The notes beneath the pieces are model-generated. The model had not been told where the DNA came from and made no database searches. It saw nothing but the letters and a program-made list of their open reading frames with translations. This document shows, one piece after another, positions 32,204 to 40,567 of a DNA stretch of 42,680 nucleotides. Position numbers and translations under genes: made by a program. Origin of the DNA: Nitrospirota bacterium (GTDB lineage: Bacteria; Nitrospirota; Nitrospiria; Nitrospirales; NS-4); contig VBOK01000081.1 of assembly GCA_005877565.1 (NCBI GenBank), positions 9,366 through 52,045 of the forward strand, in the 5' to 3' direction. The stretch's first letter is position 1. Each line of letters starts with the position of its first letter.

Positions 32204-33340
32204 TCAGTCGTCCACGCCTTTGGCGGAGCGGGTGGGATCGAGGCCGATGACGCGGGCCAGCTCGCGGTGGATGCGGGCGACCCGTTCCACCTGGCCCTTG
32301 GCGGGGAAACGCTCGTAGAACCCCTCCGCGCGGAAGTCGCGCACGCGCTCCTTCCACGGCGCGAGGAGGCGCTCCCAGCGTTTGATTCGATCCTCACCCG
32401 ATCCGCGTTCCTGTGACGCGAGTCCCGCGCAGACCCGCACCATCGCCTTAATCGTCACTGGCTTGGTCACCATGTAGTTCGCGTTCCCCCAGGCGTCGCC
32501 CCAGACGCGCTCCGCTGCCTTGAAGAAGTCCCGTACCAGCCCGTAGAACCGCGTGACCTCCCGCGCGCCGCTCCCTTCGCGCTGGATGGTCTTCCAATTC
32601 TTATACACCCACCGGTGGATCTCGTTGAACAGCTCGGCCTGGAGGATCCATTTCTCCTGCTGGCTGCGTCCGCCCAGTCGGTTGATCCGGTAGCGGAGCG
32701 GGCTGTCCCCCTCGCTGTACAGATGCTCGACGACGCGCGCGGCGAACTTCTTGTCGGGCGCCGCCCAGGACACGCGCTCGTACAGGTCCACGAGGTGACT
32801 CTTGTTGATCCGGGTCGGCGTCGAATTGATGATGACGAACATCTCGGTCGCGAAGTCCTCGCTGCGGCCGTCGAAGATGACGCAGGGGATGTTGATGGTG
32901 TTCGCGTCATCGGGGTGGTACCGGCGGTAAAAGTGCAGCGCAGCCAGGCGGTGCTGGCCGTCAATGACCAGGTACCTGCCGCTTGGCTCCTCCAGGTGAC
33001 CGACTTCCTCGGAGGATCCGAGGGCTCTGAAGTGGAGTCGTTCCGGTGTAAACAGCAACACGGTGCCCGGAATCGGCGGCTGACTGACGGCGGTCTCGTA
33101 GAAATTCGTGATGGCCTTGACCTTGGCGCGCGAGAGCTGGCGCTGAAAGGCCTTGTCGCTGCGCTCGATCCTGGCGATGAACTGGGCGATCTCGTCCTCT
33201 TCGGCAATCTCGGCCGGCGCGATCTGCTCGCCTTCGCCGTAGAACCGGCTGACGAACTGGACCTTCCGGAGCAGGTCTTCCGCCGGATAGGAGACGAAGT
33301 AGAAGACGCCGTCCTTCTGACGGACCCGCGTGGCAAGCAT
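32204..33340 (-). CDS. DGQHR-domain protein (DndB-like)
   Basis: A 378-residue protein with the defining motif VIDGQHRLAAL (DGQHR at residues 127-131), flanked by IPCVIFDG and FVIINSTPTRINKSHLVDLYE, the usual continuation in this superfamily. DGQHR proteins include DndB, the regulator of phosphorothioate DNA modification, and ParB/sulfiredoxin-fold relatives with ATP or nucleotide-dependent activity. No dndCDE, dndA or restriction genes are present, so this copy is an orphan as far as the window shows. It starts at ATG 33340 with AGGAGG ten bases upstream, 23 nt after lolD on the same strand, so it may be transcribed with lysS-lolC-lolD. The C-terminal 120 residues are helical and basic. Biological role unknown. 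Confidence 0.75.
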   Translation of the reverse strand: MLATRVRQKDGVFYFVSYPAEDLLRKVQFVSRFYGEGEQIAPAEIAEEDEIAQFIARIERSDKAFQRQLSRAKVKAITNFYETAVSQPPIPGTVLLFTPERLHFRALGSSEEVGHLEEPSGRYLVIDGQHRLAALHFYRRYHPDDANTINIPCVIFDGRSEDFATEMFVIINSTPTRINKSHLVDLYERVSWAAPDKKFAARVVEHLYSEGDSPLRYRINRLGGRSQQEKWILQAELFNEIHRWVYKNWKTIQREGSGAREVTRFYGLVRDFFKAAERVWGDAWGNANYMVTKPVTIKAMVRVCAGLASQERGSGEDRIKRWERLLAPWKERVRDFRAEGFYERFPAKGQVERVARIHRELARVIGLDPTRSAKGVDD

Positions 33341-33363
33341 AACGTGTGCTCCTCCTGATTTCG

Positions 33364-34025
<662 letters not shown>

Positions 34026-34029
<4 letters not shown>

Positions 34030-35267
34030 TCGTACCGCAATGCCTCGGCCGGGTCCAGGCGAGCCGCCTGCCGGCAGGGATGGAGCGTGGCCAGGAACGT
34101 GATGGTGATCGCCGACACGGCGACCGTCACGACGTCCACAATCTTGATGTTCACCGGGATGCGGCTCAGGTAGTAGACATCCCCCGGCAGGGTGTAGAAG
34201 GTCTGGATCGCCCAGCAGAAGCTGTAGCCCAGCGGAATGCCGATCACCGTCCCGACGATGCCGATCACGAGCCCGTTCAGCATGAAGATGCGCGTCACGG
34301 CCTGGCCGGTCGCGCCCATCGCCTTCAGGATGGCGATCTCCCGGTGCTTCTCCACGACGATCATGGTGAGCGTGCTCACGATGTTGAAGGAGGCGACGAT
34401 CACGACCAGCACCAGCAGGATGAACATCATGAACTTCTCCAGCTTGAGCGCCGAGAACAGGTTCTTGTTGAGTTTCATCCAGTCGCGCGCCCAGTAGTGG
34501 AAGCCGATGGTGTGCTCGATCGCCTGGGCGATGCGGTCCGCCGCGAAGATGTCCGCGACCTTCACCTCGATGCCGGTCACCGTGTCGCCCATGTTGAAGA
34601 ACTCCTGCGCCTGCTTGATCGACACGTAGACGAGCGACGAATCGTACTCGTACATCCCGGACTCGAACACGCCGACCACGCGGTAGCTCCGCACCTTCGG
34701 GATCAAGCCCAGGGCGCTGATGGGGCCCACGGGGGAGACGACGTTCAGCCGGTCGCCCATGAAGACGCCCAGCCGCAACGCCAGCTCCTTGCCGATGATG
34801 ATGCCGGGGAGCAGCAGCGGTGGGGCCCCTGGCGGCTGGTCCAGTTCCTCCAGCCTGCCGGCGCGGAGGGTCTTCGCGATCTCCGTAACCGTTGGTTCGC
34901 GCCGCACGTCGACCCCGCGCAGCACGACGCCGTGCGAGCCGCTCTCCGACGTGAGCAGGACCTGCTTGAAGATGAACGGGGTGGCGGCGACCACCTCCGG
35001 GACGGCGGCCACCTTGTCCGTCAGCGTGGCGTAGTCCTTGATCGACTCGCCGGTGCGGGTGGTGACGATGATGTGCGAGTTCGTGCCGAGGATCTTGGCT
35101 TGCAGGTCCTCCTTGAAGCCCGTCATGATCCCTAGCGTGGCGATCAGGGCCGCCACGCCGATGGTCACGCCGATGATGGAGATGAGCGTGTTGAACGAGA
35201 TGGTGCGGTTGCGGCGCTTGGCCCGGAGGTAGCGGAGACCGATGAAGGCTTCGTACGGGAGGCTCAT
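34026..35267 (-). CDS. lolC: Lipoprotein-releasing ABC transporter permease (LolC/LolE)
   Basis: Inner-membrane permease of the lipoprotein release system, 413 residues, with the LolC/E layout: one N-terminal membrane helix (ISFNTLISIIGVTIGVAALIATLG, ends ISFNT/IATLG), a large periplasmic domain (about 50-270) and three C-terminal helices of the FtsX family (FMMFILLVLVVIVASFNIVSTL and two more, through ITITFLATLHPC). The coupling-helix region EKHREIAILKAMGAT is typical. Only one permease gene is present, so this organism may use a homodimeric LolCD-type arrangement rather than LolCDE, which is common outside gammaproteobacteria. It overlaps lysS by 4 nt and lolD by 4 nt: a tightly packed operon. 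Confidence 0.9.
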
Positions 35268-36772
35268 TTTTCCGGACGCAGTTGCGGGAAAAGGATCACG
35301 TCGCGGATGGACGTCTGGTTGGTCAGCAGCATGACGAGCCGGTCAATGCCGATCCCTTCCCCGGCCGTCGGCGGCATGCCGTGCTCGAGCGCGCGCAGGA
35401 AGTCTTCATCCAGGCGCTGGGCTTCCAGATCGCCCTTGGCCCGCTCGGCCATCTGTGCCTCGAAGCGCTTGCGCTGGTCCAGGGGGTCGTTCAGCTCCGA
35501 GAAGGCGTTGGCGATCTCGCGGGTGGCGATGTAGAGCTCAAAGCGGTCGGTGAGCTCCGGGTTGTGTGCCTTGCGTTTCGCCAGGGGGGAGATCTCGACC
35601 GGGAAGTCGGTGATGAATGTCGGCTGGATCAGCGTGGGCTCGACCACCTGCTCGAACAGCAGGACCATCAACTGCCAGTAGGATTCGCCGCCCTTGAGGT
35701 CGCACTGGTGTTTCTTGGCCTGGCTCAGGACGTATGCAGGGTCGGTGATCTGCTGCAGCGTCGCGCCCAGCCGATCGGCGATCGCGGCCCGGTAGCTGAT
35801 GCGTTTCCAGGGGCGGGTGAAGGAGAGCGTGGTCGTCTTCTCGTCGTTTGGGTGCAGACAATACGGGACGGTCTGCGTCCCCTTGCCGTGGACCGTCTCG
35901 ACGAGCTCCACGATCAACTCCTCGGTCAGGGGCATCAGGTCCGTGTAGTCGGCGTAGGCCATGTAGAACTCAAGCATCGTGAACTCGGGGTTGTGGATCG
36001 TGGAGATGCCCTCGTTCCGGAAGTTGCGGTTGATCTCGAAGACCCGGTTCAGCCCGCCGACGATCAGCCGCTTGAGGTAGAGCTCGGGGGCCACTCGCAG
36101 GTACAGATCGACCCCGAGCGTGTTGTGGTGGGTGACGAACGGGCGTGCCGTGGCGCCGCCGGGGATCTGGTGCATCATCGGCGTCTCCACCTCCAGGAAG
36201 CCTTTGCCAACGAGGAAGGTGCGGATGGCCTGGATGATCCGGCCGCGCGTGATGAAGATGCGCTTGACCTCCGGGTTCGCGATCAGGTCCACATAGCGCT
36301 GGCGGTACCGCGTCTCGACGTCAGTCAGGCCGTGCCATTTTTCCGGGAGCGGGCGGAGGGCCTTGCAGAGCAGCGTGAGCTGTTTGACTTCGACCGTCAG
36401 CTCGTTCGTCTTGGTGCGAAAGAGCCGGCCGCTGACGCCGATCCAGTCGCCGATGTCGAGCAGGCCCGCCAGGGCGAAGCCTTGTTCGCCCAGGACATCT
36501 TTCTTCAAGTACACCTGGATGGCGTCCACGCCGTCCTGGAGCGAGACAAAGGCGGCCTTGCCGAACCAGCGCAGGGCGATCACCCGGCCGGCGATGGTGG
36601 TGGTGACGGGCTTCTGCTCGAGCGCGTCCTTGGTCGCCGTGCCGTAGCGCGCGATGAGATCGCCGGCGCGGTCCTGCACGTCGAACTTCCCGCCGAACGG
36701 ATCGATCCCTAGGCGTCGAAGCTGATCCAGCTTCTTGAGCCGCTGGGCGATCTGGTCGTTCAAGTCATCCAT
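35264..36772 (-). CDS. lysS: Lysyl-tRNA synthetase, class II
   Basis: Charges tRNA-Lys. The N-terminal OB-fold anticodon domain (TIAGRVIALRWFGKAAFVSLQD, ends TIAGR/VSLQD) is followed by the class II core: motif 1 FLVGKGFLEVETPMM, motif 2 FEINRNFRNEGISTIHNPEFTMLE (ends FEINRNFR/FTMLE) and motif 3 GEGIGIDRLVMLLT. Length 502 matches E. coli LysS (505). The ATG at 36772 begins MDDLNDQIAQRLKKL. It is the third gene of the minus-strand block lnt-prfB-lysS-lolC-lolD; prfB-lysS adjacency is widespread in bacteria. An 88-bp gap with a REP-like palindrome separates it from prfB. Confidence 0.95.
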   Translation of the reverse strand: MDDLNDQIAQRLKKLDQLRRLGIDPFGGKFDVQDRAGDLIARYGTATKDALEQKPVTTTIAGRVIALRWFGKAAFVSLQDGVDAIQVYLKKDVLGEQGFALAGLLDIGDWIGVSGRLFRTKTNELTVEVKQLTLLCKALRPLPEKWHGLTDVETRYRQRYVDLIANPEVKRIFITRGRIIQAIRTFLVGKGFLEVETPMMHQIPGGATARPFVTHHNTLGVDLYLRVAPELYLKRLIVGGLNRVFEINRNFRNEGISTIHNPEFTMLEFYMAYADYTDLMPLTEELIVELVETVHGKGTQTVPYCLHPNDEKTTTLSFTRPWKRISYRAAIADRLGATLQQITDPAYVLSQAKKHQCDLKGGESYWQLMVLLFEQVVEPTLIQPTFITDFPVEISPLAKRKAHNPELTDRFELYIATREIANAFSELNDPLDQRKRFEAQMAERAKGDLEAQRLDEDFLRALEHGMPPTAGEGIGIDRLVMLLTNQTSIRDVILFPQLRPEK

Positions 36773-36836
36773 AAAGTCAGCGCATGATAGTCGGCGGGGG
36801 GAGGCAAGTCAATTTACAGAGCAGGGATCGCCTGTT

Positions 36837-36864
36837 GTAGGGGCACGGCGCGCCGTGCCCCTAC
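36837..36864. repeat. REP-like perfect palindrome at the prfB stop codon
   Basis: A 28-bp perfect palindrome, GTAGGGGCACGGCG followed by its reverse complement. It begins with GTAG, the tetranucleotide typical of REP sequences moved by RAYT transposases. The prfB stop codon (TAG, minus strand 36863-36861) lies inside the right arm. The same core recurs at 42591-42614. Confidence 0.7.
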
Positions 36865-37861
36865 CGCTCCTGCTTCACCGATTGCAGCAGGTACGCCTCG
36901 ATGAACGGGTCGAGGTCGCCGTCCATGACGGCCGTGATGTTCCCCACCTCCGCGTTGGTCCGGTGGTCCTTGACGAGCTGGTAGGGCTGAAAGACATAGG
37001 AGCGGATCTGGCTGCCGAAGCCGATTTCCTTCTTCTCCCCGACGAAGGCGTTGAACTCTTCCTCCTTCTTCTTCACTTCCAGCTCGTAGAGGCGCGCCCG
37101 CAACACCTTCATCGCCCCACTCTTGTTCTTCAGTTGGGAGCGCTCGTTCTGGGTCTTTCTCCTCGAGGGTCACGTCCACGTCGTCCTCGATCTCGGGATA
37201 GACGAAGACGGAGGCGAAGGAGGTGTGCCGCCGCTTGTTGGCGTCGTACGGGGAGATGCGTACCAGACGGTGGACGCCGGCCTCGGCCTTGAGGTAGCCG
37301 TAGGCGTTCTCGCCGGCGATGCTCAGCGTCACGCTCTTGATGCCGGCTTGCTCCCCGGGAAGATAGTCCAGCGTCTCGACCTTGTAGCCCTTCTTCTCCG
37401 CCCACCGCGCGTACATGCGCATGAGCATCTCAGCCCAGTCCTGGGACTCCGTCCCCCCGGCGCCCGGATGGATCGAGAGGATCGCGTTGTTCGCGTCCAT
37501 CTCGCCGCGCAGCAGGAGATTGACCCGAAGCCGGGTCAGGGCCTGCTCGGCCTGGACCAGTTCGGCGGCCAGTTCCTCTTCCAGCGAGGCGTCGTGCTCG
37601 GACTCCGCCAGCTCGACCATCGCGCGGAGATCGCCGAGCCTGCGCTCCATGTCGCCCCAGCTCTTGATCTCCCGTTCGAGGAGGTTCTTCTGCCGGATGG
37701 TGCTCTGGGCCGTGCGACGGTCCCCCCAGAAGTCAGGGGCGGCCATGCGCGTGTCCAATGTCTGGATTTGGGATTTCAGCGAGGCGAGGTCAAAGATGCC
37801 CCCGCAGTTCGTCAAAACGGGTAATTAGGCTCGCTAGGCGGGCTTTCAGGTCGTCGAACAT
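36861..37861 (-). CDS. prfB: Peptide chain release factor 2, with programmed frameshift and a GGQ-region deletion
   Basis: Release factor for UGA/UAA. ATG 37861 (AAGGGAG upstream) reads MFDDLKARLASLITRFDELRGHL, then hits UGA within CUUUGAC; a +1 shift continues DLASLKSQIQ..., exactly as in E. coli. The body is normal through GTESQDWAEML, GVHRLVRISPYDANKRRHTSF and YPEIEDDVDV. At about 37152 the frame breaks: after LEEKD the sequence jumps, in another frame, to QNERSQLKNKSGAMKVLRARLYELE, and continues normally to the end. The stretch between, about 36 residues with LRID..GGQ..TGIV, is absent (about 107 nt). Without GGQ the protein cannot trigger peptide release. Either a second prfB exists, or this is an assembly or sequencing fault. 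It overlaps lnt by 50 nt. Confidence 0.85.
37789..37804 (-). promoter_or_regulatory. RF2 programmed +1 frameshift site
   Basis: On the minus strand CGGGGG (37804-37799), three bases, then CTTTGAC (37795-37789). This matches the E. coli prfB layout of an internal Shine-Dalgarno-like GGGGG three bases before CUU-UGA-C. It lets RF2 shortage drive its own synthesis. Confidence 0.9.
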
Positions 37862-39431
37862 AGTCTCCCTTGAATGCGCCTTTAAATGCGCCTTGGCGCC
37901 ACGAGCGGGCCGCCACGAGCAGCGTCAGTATAGCACAGCCCACCGTGAAGAGGTCCCCGTACGCCGTGTAGATGGTGCGCGTGCCGCCGATCCGGACCTC
38001 GCCGCTCAGCGCGCTCTCGACGAAGAGATCCGTGGTGCGCAGGATGTGCCCCTCGGCATCGATGAAGCCCGAGATGCCGGTGTTGGCGGCGCGGGCGAAC
38101 GGCACCCGGTTCTCGACGGCGCGGAACACGACCATGGCGAAGTGTTGGTACGGCGCGCTGGTGCGCCCGAACCAGGCGTCGTTGGTGATCGTCACCATGT
38201 AGTCCGCGCCCTGGTCCACGAACTGGCGCACGAGGTCCGGGAAGATGACCTCGAAACAGATCACCAGGCCCAGATGGCCGCTGGGCCCGCTCATTACGCG
38301 GGGACCCGACCCCGGCACGAAGTCCCCGAGACCCACGACCAGCTTGTTCAGGAAGAAGAGAATCGGCTTGAGCGGGACGTACTCCCCGAACGGCACCAGG
38401 TGGACCTTGTCGTACCGGTCCAGCACCATGCCGGTGCCGCTGACCAGATACGCGCTGTTGAGCAGGCGCTGACCGCCGTCGGTTCGGCTGTCCATGGCCG
38501 GGGAGCCGAAGAGCAGCGGGACACCGCGCTCCCGCACGAACCGCAGCATCTCTTCACGGTAGTCGGTCTCCGCGTCGAAGAAGAATGGGGTCGCCGCCTC
38601 CGGCCAGACCACCAGATCGACTTCCTGCACGACCTGGGCCGTCAATTTCTTGTAGCGGTCGATTGTCTGCCGGCGCAAGGCGACGTCCCACTTCTGCGCC
38701 TGGTCGACGTTGGGCTGGACGAGGCCGATGTGAAGAGAGTGCTCGTTTGCCGGGTTGTTGCGCGGGTCCAGGCGCCAGTACCCGTAGTCCACGACGAAGG
38801 CGAAGAGCGCAGCGGCCACCACGACGGTCACCCAGGGAACGGGGACCGGCTGGGCGCCGCGCCATACCCTCGATCCGAGCACCTCGGCGAGCCGGGCCAC
38901 CAGCGCGTTCACGAGCACGAGGAGGAACGAGATGCCGTAGACGCCGGTCACGTCCGCGATCTGAATGACCGACAGGGCGTGGTACTGGCTATAGCCGAGC
39001 AGCGCCCAGGGGAAGCCGGAGAAGAGGTGGCCGCGCAGCCATTCCAGCGTGACCCACAAGGCCGCGGCGGTCCAGGGCCGGAGCAAGCCGCGGGCGTCCG
39101 TGAGCGCGACCAGGATGGCGGCGAACAGCGCGACGAACAGGGCGCAGTACCCGGCCAGGAGCAGCATGATGAGGAAGCTGACAGGGAGGGGGATCTGCCC
39201 GTACTGGTGCATGGCGTTGATCACCCACGACAGGGTCCCGACGAAGAACACGAGGCCCGCCAGCCAGCCCTGTCCGAATGCCGTCTTCCAGGGCTTCTCC
39301 CGGATGGCAATCAGGAGGGGGACCAGGGCGATCCAGGCCAGGAAGTCCAGGTCGTACGTCGGAAAGCTCAGAACGAGCAGCGTTCCGGACACGACAGGAA
39401 GGAGCAGTAGGTGTATGAACCGATGCACCAT
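37812..39431 (-). CDS. lnt: Apolipoprotein N-acyltransferase
   Basis: Adds the third acyl chain to lipoproteins in the inner membrane, which makes them substrates for LolCD, encoded 2.5 kb downstream on the same strand. Several N-terminal membrane helices (residues 10-215) precede a nitrilase-fold periplasmic domain with the catalytic triad Glu278 (VVWPEAATPF), Lys342 (YDKVHLVPFGEY) and Cys392 (LVICFEVIFP). A final helix (LFTVGCAILTLLVAARSW) closes it. The C-terminus is unusual: a 12-bp tandem repeat encodes AFKGAFKG, and the last 50 nt overlap prfB. I start at ATG 39431 because a -10-like box lies just upstream; ATG 39455 and TTG 39494 in the same frame lie upstream of that box or lack ribosome sites. 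Confidence 0.9.
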   Translation of the reverse strand: MVHRFIHLLLLPVVSGTLLVLSFPTYDLDFLAWIALVPLLIAIREKPWKTAFGQGWLAGLVFFVGTLSWVINAMHQYGQIPLPVSFLIMLLLAGYCALFVALFAAILVALTDARGLLRPWTAAALWVTLEWLRGHLFSGFPWALLGYSQYHALSVIQIADVTGVYGISFLLVLVNALVARLAEVLGSRVWRGAQPVPVPWVTVVVAAALFAFVVDYGYWRLDPRNNPANEHSLHIGLVQPNVDQAQKWDVALRRQTIDRYKKLTAQVVQEVDLVVWPEAATPFFFDAETDYREEMLRFVRERGVPLLFGSPAMDSRTDGGQRLLNSAYLVSGTGMVLDRYDKVHLVPFGEYVPLKPILFFLNKLVVGLGDFVPGSGPRVMSGPSGHLGLVICFEVIFPDLVRQFVDQGADYMVTITNDAWFGRTSAPYQHFAMVVFRAVENRVPFARAANTGISGFIDAEGHILRTTDLFVESALSGEVRIGGTRTIYTAYGDLFTVGCAILTLLVAARSWRQGAFKGAFKGDYVRRPESPPSEPNYPF

Positions 39432-39443
39432 GCGGGTCGGTGT

Positions 39444-39473
39444 ACCATAGCCCATTCCGGGGCGGCGAAACAA
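39444..39473 (-). promoter_or_regulatory. Candidate lnt-prfB-lysS-lolCD promoter
   Basis: On the minus strand: TTGTTT (39473-39468), an 18-bp spacer and TATGGT (39449-39444). Twelve bases separate the -10 box from the ATG at 39431, so the leader would be about five bases. Both boxes are only moderate matches. Confidence 0.3.
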
Positions 39474-39508
39474 CTGGGTGGGCCCCCAAAACAAAAATGA
39501 TTATCTGG

Positions 39509-39537
39509 TTGAGGTGTTTCGCGAACGATGGTAGAAT
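39509..39537 (+). promoter_or_regulatory. Predicted promoter of the dehydrogenase/GH15 pair
   Basis: TTGAGG (39509-39514), a 17-bp spacer and TAGAAT (39532-39537). The start site near 39544 leaves a leader of about 54 nt that includes the ribosome site AGGAGG (39585-39590). Confidence 0.5.
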
Positions 39538-39597
39538 CCCGGCTCGCGAAGAAGACCACTGTAGGTTTGGTAGCGAACTCGGCGAGGAGGCAATGGC

Positions 39598-40563
39598 ATG
39601 GCAGGCGCGCGCGTACTGGTCGCCCCTCGGGCGTTTCTGGATCTCGAGGGTGAGCATCTGACCATCATGAAGCAGGCCGGGTACGAAATCGTCGCAAACC
39701 CCAGGCCCCGGACCCTGACGGAGGACGAAATGGCGGCCTACATCGTCGGCATGGACGCCGTCATCGTCGGGGATGATCCGGTGACGCACCGGGTGCTTGA
39801 TCGGGCGACCACACTCAAAGTCATCTCCAAATTCGGCACCCATGTGGACAATATCGACGTGGACGTGGCCGCCGCGCGGCACATTCCCGTGACCTTCACG
39901 CCGGGCGTCACCCATGCGGCGGTGGCCGAGCTGACGCTCGGCCTCATGTTCGCGCTGCTGCGTGGCATTCCGCAGATGGACCGTGACATCCGCAACGGCA
40001 AGTGGTCGTCCATCGCCGGGGTCGAGCTCATGGGGAAGACCCTGGGCATCGTCGGCATGGGCGGAATCGGCAAGGAGGTCGCCAAGCGGGCGCTGGCCCT
40101 GGGAATGAACGTCCTGGGGTTCGACATGCATCCGGACGTGTCTTTCGCCGAGCATCACGGGATCGAGTATGTGCCGGCCGACGAGCTCCTCAAGAATTCC
40201 GACATTGTGACCCTGCACCTGGGCCTCAATCCTGAGACACGGGGCTGGCTCTCCAAGATGCGGGTCGGACGGATCCGCCCGGGATCGTACCTGATCAATA
40301 CAGGCCGCCCGGAGCTCATCGACGAAGGGGCCGTCCTGGACGCGCTGCGCGGGCAGCGCCTGCACGGGGCGGCTTTCGACCTGCCGAGCGAGGAGAACCT
40401 GTTCACTGTGCCGCTCCTGGCCCAAGAAAACGTACTGGTGTCCTGCCATGCCGGCTCCAACACGGAGGAGTCGGTCCGTCGTCAGGCCGTCATGGCGGCT
40501 GAGAACGTCGTGGCCGTATTGAGCGGCCAGCCGAAGCTCGCGGCTCTCGCCACCGCTAGTTAG
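39598..40563 (+). CDS. D-isomer-specific 2-hydroxyacid dehydrogenase (phosphoglycerate dehydrogenase-like)
   Basis: NAD-dependent dehydrogenase of the SerA/D-lactate dehydrogenase superfamily, 321 residues, without the C-terminal ACT domain of classical SerA. The Rossmann motif is GMGGIGKEVAKRALALG (about 154-170) with an acidic residue after the second strand (GFDMHPD). Catalytic Arg is in INTGRPELIDE, Glu in FDLPSEEN, and His in SCHAGSNTEESV; the family usually has NTARG and PHIAG at these points, so this is a divergent subgroup. AGGAGG lies seven bases before the ATG. It is followed after 4 nt by a GH15 hydrolase, so the pair is one operon. Substrate could be 3-phosphoglycerate, another 2-oxoacid, or a sugar acid. 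Confidence 0.85.
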   Translation: MAGARVLVAPRAFLDLEGEHLTIMKQAGYEIVANPRPRTLTEDEMAAYIVGMDAVIVGDDPVTHRVLDRATTLKVISKFGTHVDNIDVDVAAARHIPVTFTPGVTHAAVAELTLGLMFALLRGIPQMDRDIRNGKWSSIAGVELMGKTLGIVGMGGIGKEVAKRALALGMNVLGFDMHPDVSFAEHHGIEYVPADELLKNSDIVTLHLGLNPETRGWLSKMRVGRIRPGSYLINTGRPELIDEGAVLDALRGQRLHGAAFDLPSEENLFTVPLLAQENVLVSCHAGSNTEESVRRQAVMAAENVVAVLSGQPKLAALATAS

Positions 40564-40567
40564 CAGG

